Source: Chrysiogenia bacterium
GTDB lineage: Bacteria > JAGRBM01
Direction of reading: 5' to 3'
Assembly: GCA_020434085.1 (NCBI GenBank)
Contig: JAGRBM010000340.1
Span: 1 to 7,716, forward strand
Length of the DNA stretch: 7,716 nt
Shown here: positions 1-6,292 of the stretch, one piece after another
Position numbering within the stretch: the stretch's first letter is position 1
How the letters are laid out: each line of letters starts with the position of its first letter
Position numbers and translations under genes: made by a program
The notes under the pieces: model-generated
What the model was told of the DNA's origin: nothing
The model's database searches: none
The model's input: the letters and a program-made list of their open reading frames with translations, nothing else

Positions 1-75
1 GAAAGCGCGCTCGTAGAGCCCGCCCCGCCAGGGCTCGGGCACGTGCCATTGAATTTTGCTCGTGCGGCGCAGCAT
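1..75 (-). CDS. Possible N-terminus of a gene cut by the left edge
   Basis: Reading leftward from an ATG at 75, an open frame encodes MLRRTSKIQWHVPEPWRGGL and continues (YERAF) to the window edge, with an in-frame stop just upstream of the ATG. The composition after residue 8 (WHVPEPWRGGLYERAF) looks more like a real protein than the arginine/alanine-rich shadow frames around it. No convincing ribosome-binding site precedes the ATG, and only 25 residues are visible, so no family can be named. It would lie downstream of the acyltransferase gene in the same direction, beyond a possible terminator. Confidence 0.3.
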   Translation of the reverse strand, partial: MLRRTSKIQWHVPEPWRGGLYERAF

Positions 76-134
76 CGAGCATCAGCCTACGGGAGGACTG
101 TGACATCCTGCGTCCTTGTCAGGCCGCCGGAGGT

Positions 135-166
135 AAAAAAAAACGCGGCAACGCCCCCGCCGGGGC
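135..166 (-). terminator. Possible rho-independent terminator after the acyltransferase gene
   Basis: Read on the minus strand, a GC-rich stretch can fold in two ways: GCCCC/GGGGC (166-162 with 157-153), or a 4-bp GCGG/CCGC stem (160-157 with 148-145). It is followed almost directly by nine consecutive T residues (143-135). It lies about 55-85 nt past the acyltransferase stop, where a terminator for the leftward operon would be expected. Both stems are short, so this is a moderate call; the T-run is its strongest part. Confidence 0.45.
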
Positions 167-220
167 CGGGCTTACGGCTCCGAGATGCTCAGGATGGTCG
201 AGGAAACGGCGGGCTGAGGG

Positions 221-949
221 CTACCCCTCGCGCGTCTCCATCAATTCCTTCATTCGGGCATGCGCGAGCGCGCAGAGTTCTTCGGCATCGCGCCCTTCTG
301 TTTCAATGGGCGCGCCCACGCGCAGGACGACCTCGCGCGGGGTGTGGGCGAAGCCGCGCCCCCAGGGGCCGCGCGCGCTTGCGGGCGGATTCTCCATCAC
401 CGAGACCGGGACGACCGGCGTGCCCGTGCGCGCGGCAAGCACGAAGGCGCCGGGACGAAACGGCGCGAGCTCTCCGGGCGGCGGGCGTTTTCCCTCGGGA
501 TACATGAGGATCGACCTGCCGCGTGCCAGGTGCGGCCGGCAGAGCTCGATGAGTTCCTCGGTGTCGGCTTTGGGAGAGAGAAAGATCTGCTCGAGCCGCG
601 CGGCCATGGGGCCGGTGAACGGGAAGCGCCGGAGATCGGCGCGAATCACCGCACGCCAGTTGATGGGCACGTGGTGCGTGAAGAGATACCAGTCCCACTC
701 GCTGCAGTGGTTGGAGACGAAGACGTAGGTCTTTTGCGGGTCGAGTTGCTCGGTCCCGGTGGCGCGGTGGCGGATGCCGCAGCCTGCCAGAATGCTCCCG
801 CTCCAGTAGCGGCGCAGGTGCCAGTGCCCCCAGTCGGTGTCTTTGCCAAACAGAAAGCTCGTCATCGCCGCGCCGGCCATGCCGACGCTCACGCCCGCCA
901 TGACTCCCAGGCGAAGCCCGCTGACTACCTTGTCCTTGCGTTCGCTCAC
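221..949 (-). CDS. PlsC-type 1-acyl-sn-glycerol-3-phosphate acyltransferase family protein
   Basis: This 242-aa protein belongs to the PlsC/LPLAT acyltransferase family, which moves an acyl chain onto lysophosphatidic acid or a related lipid acceptor at the inner membrane. Residues 8-34 are hydrophobic and probably anchor it. The catalytic block I motif HX4D is seen as NHCSEWD (His81, Asp86). Block III appears as PEGKR (151-155), the counterpart of the usual EGTRS-like motif, and block IV as TPVVPVSV (177-184). The chosen start is a GTG at 949 that overlaps the previous gene's TGA (GTGA, 4 nt), with GGAG 8 nt upstream. A longer frame to 1075 would only add arginine-rich sequence overlapping that gene. 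It is the last gene of the leftward operon. The exact acceptor is unknown: PlsC-family members also acylate lysophospholipids, ornithine lipids and other substrates. Confidence 0.9.
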   Translation of the reverse strand: MSERKDKVVSGLRLGVMAGVSVGMAGAAMTSFLFGKDTDWGHWHLRRYWSGSILAGCGIRHRATGTEQLDPQKTYVFVSNHCSEWDWYLFTHHVPINWRAVIRADLRRFPFTGPMAARLEQIFLSPKADTEELIELCRPHLARGRSILMYPEGKRPPPGELAPFRPGAFVLAARTGTPVVPVSVMENPPASARGPWGRGFAHTPREVVLRVGAPIETEGRDAEELCALAHARMKELMETREG

Positions 950-2085
950 CGAAGTTTCTCCAGTTCGACGCGCCAGGGGACGTGCGGGCTTGCCAGCGAA
1001 CGGGCAAGTTCCCCGGCGGCACCGTCGGCCTCCAGGGCTTTGACGAACTCGGGCCCGCCCAGCCAGGCGACCCACTGCACCATGCGCACGCCGTCGCTTT
1101 CGGGGTCGGCCTCTTCCCAGCTCTCCTCGACATCCTCGAGCCGGTAGCCCACGCGCCAGCCGCCGCTCCGGCGCTTGCTTGCGTAGAGTTTCGGTCCCAG
1201 GGCCTGCTCGTTTCCGGGAAGCTCAAGCCAGTGGACAAAGCCGCCGCCGGCAGTTGCGACGACGATCCACTCATAGGAGTGGTCGGCGGGCAGGCGTCCG
1301 GGGGCCTCAAACCGCGCGGCCCCGGGCAGCAGCACCCGCGCGTCGGCCGGCAGCGTGAACCAGTTCTCCACGTCGATGGCGTTGCCCAGCAGGATGAGCG
1401 CCCGTGGCAGGTCGATGAGCACTTCCTGCTCGATGAGATCGGAACCCAGGTACAGGGTGGATGGCTTGGCCTCGCTCCAGCGAACCAGCGCCTTGACGGC
1501 GACCTCTGCGCGACGCCGGATGAAGGCATGTCCCCCGTCGGCGCGAATTGCATCGAAACGAAAGTCCGCGTCGGTCCGCTCGAAGGGGATGATCCCCAGC
1601 GCGCGGCCGCCGATGCGAAAACCGATCGCCTCGGAGAGCATGCCCTGCCCCGTTCGGAAGTTCCGGTAGAAACCCGAGCCGCCGGTAAATTCGAGCGAGA
1701 AGTCCTCGGAAGCGTAGGCATGTCCCGAGAGACGCCCCGCCGTGCTCGCCGTTGGAGCGCCGGGCACAAGGAATCCCTCGCGCGCGTCCTCGCCGCTCTG
1801 CACGCGGATGCGCCAGGCGGCGCCCTCGGGCGCGGCGCCTTCCGAAGGCTCGCCCAGCGAGCGCGCCCGCAGGTGAAGGGAGCGCGCCCCGTCCGCTTCG
1901 AGGATGTCGGCGGGAGCTTCCGACCAGCCGTCCCCGGCACGGGTCATCACCCGCCACGGCCCGCCCGCCGGGGCCGCGACGCTCACGTGGTCGAAGAGCT
2001 GCGTGCGTGTCATGTCCATGTTCTGTTTCATTGCCTGCGGGCTCTGCGCGAGCAGCGCGAGCGCAAGCATCCAGCCTGCTTTCAA
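946..2085 (-). CDS. Hypothetical exported protein between PAP2 and PlsC-type genes
   Basis: I do not recognise the family of this 379-aa protein. The start is taken as a TTG at 2085 that overlaps the preceding gene's stop (TTGA). It has GGAGG ending 7 nt upstream, better placed than for the ATG five codons later. Residues 2-18 (KAGWMLALALLAQSPQA) form a short hydrophobic N-terminus that could be a signal peptide, although the cleavage site is not textbook. The rest is soluble in character, with many Trp, Gly, Phe and Arg residues and alternating hydrophobic/polar patches suggesting beta structure. No further membrane segment, lipobox, repeat or known catalytic motif is seen. Tight coupling to lipid genes on both sides suggests an envelope or lipid-related role, which is inference. 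A gene call starting further upstream would overlap the PAP2 gene and is not supported. Confidence 0.8.
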   Translation of the reverse strand: MKAGWMLALALLAQSPQAMKQNMDMTRTQLFDHVSVAAPAGGPWRVMTRAGDGWSEAPADILEADGARSLHLRARSLGEPSEGAAPEGAAWRIRVQSGEDAREGFLVPGAPTASTAGRLSGHAYASEDFSLEFTGGSGFYRNFRTGQGMLSEAIGFRIGGRALGIIPFERTDADFRFDAIRADGGHAFIRRRAEVAVKALVRWSEAKPSTLYLGSDLIEQEVLIDLPRALILLGNAIDVENWFTLPADARVLLPGAARFEAPGRLPADHSYEWIVVATAGGGFVHWLELPGNEQALGPKLYASKRRSGGWRVGYRLEDVEESWEEADPESDGVRMVQWVAWLGGPEFVKALEADGAAGELARSLASPHVPWRVELEKLR

Positions 2086-2774
2086 GCCTGTTCCTCCGCG
2101 CGATGCACCGGCTCGACAATCAGGCGGTGCAGGACGAGCCCGAGCGCCGCGCCGGTGAGCGAGTCGAGAAGGTAGTGTTTTTTGAGAAGCAGCGTGCTCG
2201 CAAAGATGAGCGCCCAGCAGATGCTCGCAAGAATCTTGATGCGCGGCGAGACATGGCGGAGCGATCCCCATGCCAGCGTCGCCGTCGCCACATGCAACGA
2301 GGGAAACGAGTTCCAGCCCCCGTCATTGAGCCAGAGCATGCGCGGAAGCAGCAGGCTGTCCCAGAATCCGCTGGGCGGCGGCGTCATCACCCGCACCGGG
2401 ATGAGAAGGAAGCAGACAAACGAGACCGCCATCGCCGCCATCAGCCCCAATGCACCGCGGCGAAAGAAATGAATTTCGGAAAACCAGATGCCCGGTGAGA
2501 CGGCGTAGACATAGCCGAGGGTATAGGGCAGCGCGGCCCAGCTCTGATAGGGGATCTTGTCCTCGAAGGCGAAGGCGATGCTGATCCACTCGCGCCCTTC
2601 GACGATGCGGGGAATTCCCAGGTAACCGAGCGCAAAGAACTGCCCCATCAGCAGCGCCCAGAGTCCGTGCTGGGGCGTCATTCCGCGCCACCAGGTGCTC
2701 CACGAATGCGGGCGGGAGGCGGGCGCAGCGAGAGGTGAGGACTGAGAGCTTTCCACGCCGCGCCAGCCTAACAC
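2082..2774 (-). CDS. PAP2-superfamily membrane phosphatase or phosphotransferase
   Basis: This integral membrane protein is up to 230 aa and belongs to the PAP2 (phosphatidic acid phosphatase type 2) superfamily, which removes or transfers phosphate or head groups on lipid phosphates. Hydrophobic segments lie at about 37-54, 80-98, 107-127, 180-197 and 203-220. The active-site motifs are FPSLHVA (His161, C2 region) and STLLLKKHYLLDSLTG (nucleophile-type His200, Asp204, C3 region). The classical C1 KX6RP motif is not evident; instead there is IPVRVMTPP (125-133). This, with FPSLHVA and HYLLD, resembles the Aur1/Ipt1-like PAP2_3 branch more than undecaprenyl pyrophosphatases. The start is uncertain: GTG at 2774, GTG at 2756 or ATG at 2681 are possible and none has a strong ribosome-binding site. 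It is the first gene of the leftward operon and its stop overlaps the next start. Confidence 0.88.
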   Translation of the reverse strand: MLGWRGVESSQSSPLAAPASRPHSWSTWWRGMTPQHGLWALLMGQFFALGYLGIPRIVEGREWISIAFAFEDKIPYQSWAALPYTLGYVYAVSPGIWFSEIHFFRRGALGLMAAMAVSFVCFLLIPVRVMTPPPSGFWDSLLLPRMLWLNDGGWNSFPSLHVATATLAWGSLRHVSPRIKILASICWALIFASTLLLKKHYLLDSLTGAALGLVLHRLIVEPVHRAEEQA

Positions 2775-2848
2775 AGTCTCAAGAAATCGGCGCGTCGGGC
2801 CTGAAAACAGCGGTTTGCGGCTGATCTCAAATTTGCGTGAACTTTTTT

Positions 2849-2866
2849 ATTGACTGACAAGTCAAT
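2849..2866. promoter_or_regulatory. 18-bp inverted repeat, candidate operator between divergent operons
   Basis: ATTGACTGACAAGTCAAT consists of perfect 7-bp arms (ATTGACT/AGTCAAT) around a 4-nt centre. It lies in an AT-richer island, next to a run of six T, in the 160-bp gap between the divergent lipid operon and the dioxygenase operon. Size and symmetry suit a dimeric helix-turn-helix repressor such as a TetR-family protein. TTGACT within it also resembles a -35 box, but I find no well-spaced -10 partner, so the promoter itself is not placed. No regulator gene is in the window. Binding by a TetR-type protein is inference. Confidence 0.5.
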
Positions 2867-2934
2867 CATAAATAGCCTCCCCACCCGGGCGGTGAGTTTC
2901 GCTCAGTTCTGGGCAGAAGACAGGGGACCAGCCG

Positions 2935-4047
2935 ATGAAATCCTTCGTTCATTTCAGCAAGGGGCGCGTGCCGCGGCAGGCGCACGTCGACATTCCCGAG
3001 GGGCTCAAGGACGACGAGCTCGGTCGCAAGGGATTCTATGGACGCGTCGCGCAGCTCTACCGGCGCAATGACCCCACGCAGTATCGCGCAACAAGCGATC
3101 TCAAGCTCTGGGACTTCAGCTCGCGCCGGATGAGCCCCGCCGACGAAAGCGATCCTGCCGGCGCGCCGCTCAAGGTTCTCTACAACGAGGACTGCGCCAT
3201 GTTCGTGAGCAAGCGAAAGGCCGCGATGCCTCACTTCGTGCGCAACGCCGATGCCGACGAGGCGCACTTCGTACACGTGGGCACCGGCACCTTCGAAACC
3301 GAGTTCGGCCCGGTTCCCTATGAGCCCGGCGACTACGTGGTGATTCCCAAGGCGACGACCTACCGCGTGGTTCCCGACTCCGAAGAGAACCACTTCTTCA
3401 TTCTCGAGACCTACGGGGAGATGGAAGTCCCCGACTTCGGTGTCTTCGGCCGCCACGCACCTTTCGACCCGACCCTGGTTTATGTGCCCGAGCCCCAAGT
3501 GCTCGAGAGCGAGGGCCAGAGCGAGTGGGAAGTGCGCGTGAAGTTCGGCGGGGAATGGCACTCCATCTTTTACAAATGGAACCCCTGCGACGTCGAGGGC
3601 TGGAAGGGCGATCTCTTTCCCTTCAAGCTCAACATCCGCGACATCAACGTCATCAATTCCGACACCATCCACCTGCCGCCCACGGTGCACCTCTTCCTGC
3701 AGGCGCCGGGCCTCATGGTGGTGAACTTCCTGCCGCGACGCGCCGAGGAAAAGAAAGGCGCCGAGCGCCCGCCCTGGTATCACCGCAATGTCGACTACGA
3801 CGAAGTGGTCTTCATGCACGGCGGTTCATTTCTGGGCGGCCCGATTCCAAAGGGACGCATCACCCTCTCGCCGCAGGGCATTCACCACGGCATTCCCGAG
3901 CCCATCCGCGTGATGGCGCGCAACACCCACGACAAGATCCAGCGCATCGAGTGGGAGCTGGTTGCCGTCGACACCGAGCGCCCCCTCAAGGTCACGCCCG
4001 AGGCACGCGCCACCGATCGCGACATTGTTGCCGCTGAAGGAAAGTAG
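2935..4047 (+). CDS. Homogentisate 1,2-dioxygenase-family cupin, divergent
   Basis: This 370-aa protein belongs to the homogentisate 1,2-dioxygenase (HmgA/HGD) family, Fe(II) cupins that open an aromatic ring between C1 and C2. The N-terminus KGRVPRQAHVDIPEG...ELGRKGFYGR...LYRRNDPTQY follows the family pattern (GxIPRKRH...E-G-GF...LYH..PT). The C-terminal cupin has WYHRNVDYDEVVF and LSPQGIHHGIPEP, then WELVAVDTERPL (340-351), like the family's DELAVMVDTFRPL. Likely iron ligands are His283, Asp289 or Glu290, and His318. Compared with human HGD, the base His292 aligns with Lys224 (GWKGDLFPF), and the His365 position is Ser312. It is shorter than the human enzyme (445 aa) but close to short bacterial members. 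The ATG at 2935 has AGGGGA 7 nt upstream. It heads a rightward unit and ends 15 bp before the hydrolase gene. Membership of the family is fairly sure; homogentisate as substrate is not. Confidence 0.85.
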   Translation: MKSFVHFSKGRVPRQAHVDIPEGLKDDELGRKGFYGRVAQLYRRNDPTQYRATSDLKLWDFSSRRMSPADESDPAGAPLKVLYNEDCAMFVSKRKAAMPHFVRNADADEAHFVHVGTGTFETEFGPVPYEPGDYVVIPKATTYRVVPDSEENHFFILETYGEMEVPDFGVFGRHAPFDPTLVYVPEPQVLESEGQSEWEVRVKFGGEWHSIFYKWNPCDVEGWKGDLFPFKLNIRDINVINSDTIHLPPTVHLFLQAPGLMVVNFLPRRAEEKKGAERPPWYHRNVDYDEVVFMHGGSFLGGPIPKGRITLSPQGIHHGIPEPIRVMARNTHDKIQRIEWELVAVDTERPLKVTPEARATDRDIVAAEGK

Positions 4048-4062
4048 ACAGGAGCACCACCC

Positions 4063-5343
4063 ATGGCATTCGAGCGATTCGAGATTCCCTCCGACTACAA
4101 GGAAATCGACCCGGCCATCCGCCAGGAAAACGTGAGCCCCACCGCGCTGGACGGCTGGCCGCTGCGCGGGATTCTGTATCTGCCGCCCAAAACCGACCCC
4201 GACGTGGCGCTGCTGGCCATGCACCCGCGCGGTGATTTCTCGCGCCACTACGTAGCGCCCCACGCCGCCGGTGCGGGCTACGCATTCCTTGGCTGCAACA
4301 CGCGCAACCTCAACAACGACGCCGACTGCATGCACGAGCGCATCCTGCTCGACATGGGCGGCGCCGTGCGCTTCCTCAAGGAGCGCGGCTTCAAGAAGAT
4401 CGTCCTCATCGGCAATTCCGGCGGCGGTTCGTTCTCGAGCTTCTATATCGAGCAGTCGAGCCTGCCCGCTGAGAAGCGATTCGACCGCGGCCCCTCGGGT
4501 GACAAGGTGCCCCTTCGCGAGGTGGAGATGCCCACGGTTAACGGGCTGTGCCTGCTGGCCGCGCACCCGGGCGAGGGAAAGTTCCTGCTCGACCGGCTCG
4601 ATCCCTCCGTCGTCGACGAAGCCAATCCCACGGCCGTCAACCCGCGCCTCGACATGTACAATCCCGACAACGGCTACGTGCCGCTGGCGAAGGGGCAATC
4701 GAAATACTCGGCCGATTTCCTGGCCGAGTTCCGCGAGGGCCAGCGCGCCCGCTGCGAGCGCATCGACCGGCAGGCGCTCGAATGGGCCGAAGAGGCCGCC
4801 TACTTCCGCGGAAAGTATCGCAACCCCGACTTTGCGAGCATGGACGCCGACGAGCAGAGCCGCCTTCGTCGCTACGGCCTGCAGCGCCGCTACCTGCTTA
4901 TCTACCGCACGCTCTCGGACCCGCGTTACCTGGATCTGTCCATCGATCCCTCGCAGCGACCCATCGGAAGCATCTTCGCCTACGGCGGGCGTGATCCCAT
5001 TGCCGGCAACTACGGCGAGGGCCTTGCGCGCGTGATGAGCGTGCGCGGCTGGCTCTCCACGTGGTCGGGCCTTTCCTCGCGCGCCTACCTTGAGCGCACG
5101 CTTCCCTCGGTGAAGGTGCCGGTGAACATTGTGAACACCTACGGCGATACCGACATCTACCCGGCCGAGGCCGACCGGGCATTTGAGCTCTGCGGCGCAA
5201 GCGACAAGGCTTTGCACCAGCTCGAGTGGGCCGATCACTATCTCAATCCCGTGGGCGAGCAGGGTGCTAAACTCGATTGCCCTCGCGCGCGCGCCTGGAA
5301 CGAGTTCATTCACCCCTGGCTCAAAGAACGCTGGCCGGTATAG
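4063..5343 (+). CDS. Alpha/beta hydrolase family protein
   Basis: This 426-aa protein has an alpha/beta hydrolase core. An early strand and turn, VALLAMHPRGDF (48-59), probably supplies the oxyanion-hole region. The nucleophile elbow is LIGNSGGGS (115-123, Ser119). The acid is probably Asp362 or Asp364 in NTYGDTDIYP, and the base His392 in WADHYL. A large insertion between the elbow and the acid (about residues 130-350) would form a cap domain and explains the length above a minimal fold of about 280 aa. No signal peptide is seen, so it is probably cytoplasmic. The ATG at 4063 has AGGAG 8 nt upstream and follows the dioxygenase-like gene by 15 bp, so the two are surely co-transcribed. A role in hydrolysing the ring-cleavage product (C-C bond, ester or thioester) is inference from context; the fold alone does not set the substrate. 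Confidence 0.88.
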   Translation: MAFERFEIPSDYKEIDPAIRQENVSPTALDGWPLRGILYLPPKTDPDVALLAMHPRGDFSRHYVAPHAAGAGYAFLGCNTRNLNNDADCMHERILLDMGGAVRFLKERGFKKIVLIGNSGGGSFSSFYIEQSSLPAEKRFDRGPSGDKVPLREVEMPTVNGLCLLAAHPGEGKFLLDRLDPSVVDEANPTAVNPRLDMYNPDNGYVPLAKGQSKYSADFLAEFREGQRARCERIDRQALEWAEEAAYFRGKYRNPDFASMDADEQSRLRRYGLQRRYLLIYRTLSDPRYLDLSIDPSQRPIGSIFAYGGRDPIAGNYGEGLARVMSVRGWLSTWSGLSSRAYLERTLPSVKVPVNIVNTYGDTDIYPAEADRAFELCGASDKALHQLEWADHYLNPVGEQGAKLDCPRARAWNEFIHPWLKERWPV

Positions 5344-5360
5344 AAACGACTTCCGCACTT

Positions 5361-5407
5361 CCCTCTCCCTCCGCGAGAGGGAGGCGAGCAAAGCGAGCGG
5401 GTGAGGG
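5361..5407 (-). repeat. Intergenic hairpin repeat, left copy of a head-to-head pair
   Basis: Read on the minus strand, this begins with CCCTCACCC, then GCTCGCTTTGCTCGC, then a stem of CCCTCTC/GAGAGGG type around a short loop. Its CCCTCACCC pairs perfectly over 9 bp with that of the right copy (5430-5438 on the plus strand), so the whole element can also fold as one long structure. It starts 17 bp after the hydrolase stop. CCCTCACCC...CTCTCCC...GGGAGAGGG patterns are common scattered intergenic repeats in proteobacterial genomes, from general knowledge. Family membership was not checked. Confidence 0.7.
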
Positions 5408-5429
5408 CTGCGCCGCTGCAGCAACAAAA

Positions 5430-5463
5430 CCCTCACCCTGGCTCTCTCCCAAAGGGAGAGGGG
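5430..5463 (+). repeat. Intergenic hairpin repeat, right copy, next to the crotonase start
   Basis: On the plus strand this has CCCTCACCC, a TGG spacer, then the hairpin CTCTCCC-AAA-GGGAGAG (5444-5460). It mirrors the left copy in opposite orientation, giving a BIME-like head-to-head pair. The right arm runs on into GGGGAAAGG (5460-5468), the likely ribosome-binding site of the next gene, 8 nt before its ATG. Folding of the repeat could therefore influence translation of that gene, or protect or terminate the upstream message. These effects are inference. Confidence 0.7.
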
Positions 5464-5476
5464 AAAGGCTCAAAAA

Positions 5477-6292
5477 ATGGAATTCATCAAGATCGAAAAA
5501 CCGCGCAAGCACGTCGCGCTGATCACGCTCAACCGGCCCGAGCGCTACAACGCGCTCTCTCACCAGGTGGTGCGCGAGCTGCTCGAAGCCCTCGACACGG
5601 TTGCCGGCAATCTCGACACCCGCGTTATCGTCATCACCGGCGCGGGCAAGGGTTTCTGCGCGGGCGCGGATCTCAAGGAAGGCTTTGGCAACACCAATCC
5701 CAATGAGAAGGGCGCGCTCGGCGTCATCCAGGCCACCTACCAGATGCAGAAGGACTACGGCGGCATCCCGCTGAAGATGCGCCAGATTCCCCAGCCCATC
5801 ATCGCCGCGGTGAACGGTCCGGCCGCCGGTGGCGGCATGGCCATCGCGCTTGCATCCGACATCCGTATCTGCACGCCGACGACGAAGTTCAACAACGCCT
5901 TCATCAAGATCGGCATCGGCGGCGCCGACATGGGATCGAGCTACTTCCTGCAAAAACTACTGGGTTCGAGTGTCGCCTCCGAGATGATGTACACCGGGCG
6001 CTTCATGGAACCAGGCGAAGCACTGCAGCGCGGCCTGGTCAGCCGCATCGTCGAGGGCGAGAAGCTGCTCGATGCCGCCTTCGAGCTGGCCGAGCAGATC
6101 ATCGGCACGGCCAGCCCCTTTGCGCTGCGCATCACCAAGGAAGCCATCAACCGCGTGCAGGGCGGGCTCTCGCTGGAGGAATCCATCGAGATCGAAAACC
6201 GCAACCAGGTCATGGCGCTTCAGACCAAAGACGTGCAGCGCGCAGTCATGGCGTGGGTTCAGAAGAAGGTGCCGGAGTACGAGGACGACTGA
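5477..6292 (+). CDS. Enoyl-CoA hydratase/isomerase (crotonase) superfamily protein
   Basis: This 271-aa protein has a full-length crotonase fold and would act on an acyl-CoA thioester in the cytoplasm. The CoA/oxyanion-hole motifs are clear: GKGFCAGADL (57-66) and VNGPAAGGGMAIALASDIRI (112-131). The two catalytic glutamates of classical enoyl-CoA hydratase (Glu144 and Glu164 in rat) appear to be missing. The first aligns with Ala122 (GGGMA), and the second falls in NNAFIKIG (139-146), which has no acidic residue. Asp151 in GGADMGSSYFL aligns with the Asp204 position of dienoyl-CoA isomerase (AADVG). Actinobacterial and other EchA-type proteins with FNxAFIxIGxxGxDMG are known, so this is a real subgroup rather than decay. 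The ATG at 5477 has GGAAAGG 8 nt upstream. The reaction cannot be named: hydration is doubtful; isomerisation, C-C cleavage or hydrolysis are possible. Confidence 0.9.
   Translation: MEFIKIEKPRKHVALITLNRPERYNALSHQVVRELLEALDTVAGNLDTRVIVITGAGKGFCAGADLKEGFGNTNPNEKGALGVIQATYQMQKDYGGIPLKMRQIPQPIIAAVNGPAAGGGMAIALASDIRICTPTTKFNNAFIKIGIGGADMGSSYFLQKLLGSSVASEMMYTGRFMEPGEALQRGLVSRIVEGEKLLDAAFELAEQIIGTASPFALRITKEAINRVQGGLSLEESIEIENRNQVMALQTKDVQRAVMAWVQKKVPEYEDD

Noticed and set aside
43-507. 154-aa plus-strand open frame at the left end
   Set aside because: It overlaps the end of the acyltransferase gene antisense, is Arg/Pro/Ala-rich and has no recognisable motif.
303-1940. 545-aa open frame on the minus strand overlapping the acyltransferase and the exported protein
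   Set aside because: It is an out-of-frame shadow rich in Arg, Ala, Pro and Ser, spanning two well-supported genes in another frame of the same strand. Long open shadows are expected at this GC content.
982-2175. 397-aa plus-strand open frame antisense to the exported protein gene
   Set aside because: The minus-strand gene has coupled start and stop, a ribosome-binding site and a signal-like N-terminus. The antisense frame has none of these.
3826-5436. 536-aa antisense open frame over the dioxygenase and hydrolase genes
   Set aside because: It is antisense to two genes with clear motifs and ribosome-binding sites. Its sequence is a low-complexity Val/Ala/Gly/Arg shadow with no motif.
5321-5953. 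210-aa antisense open frame over the first half of the crotonase gene and the hairpin repeat
   Set aside because: It is antisense to conserved crotonase motifs and also reads through the intergenic repeat, so it is not a plausible gene.
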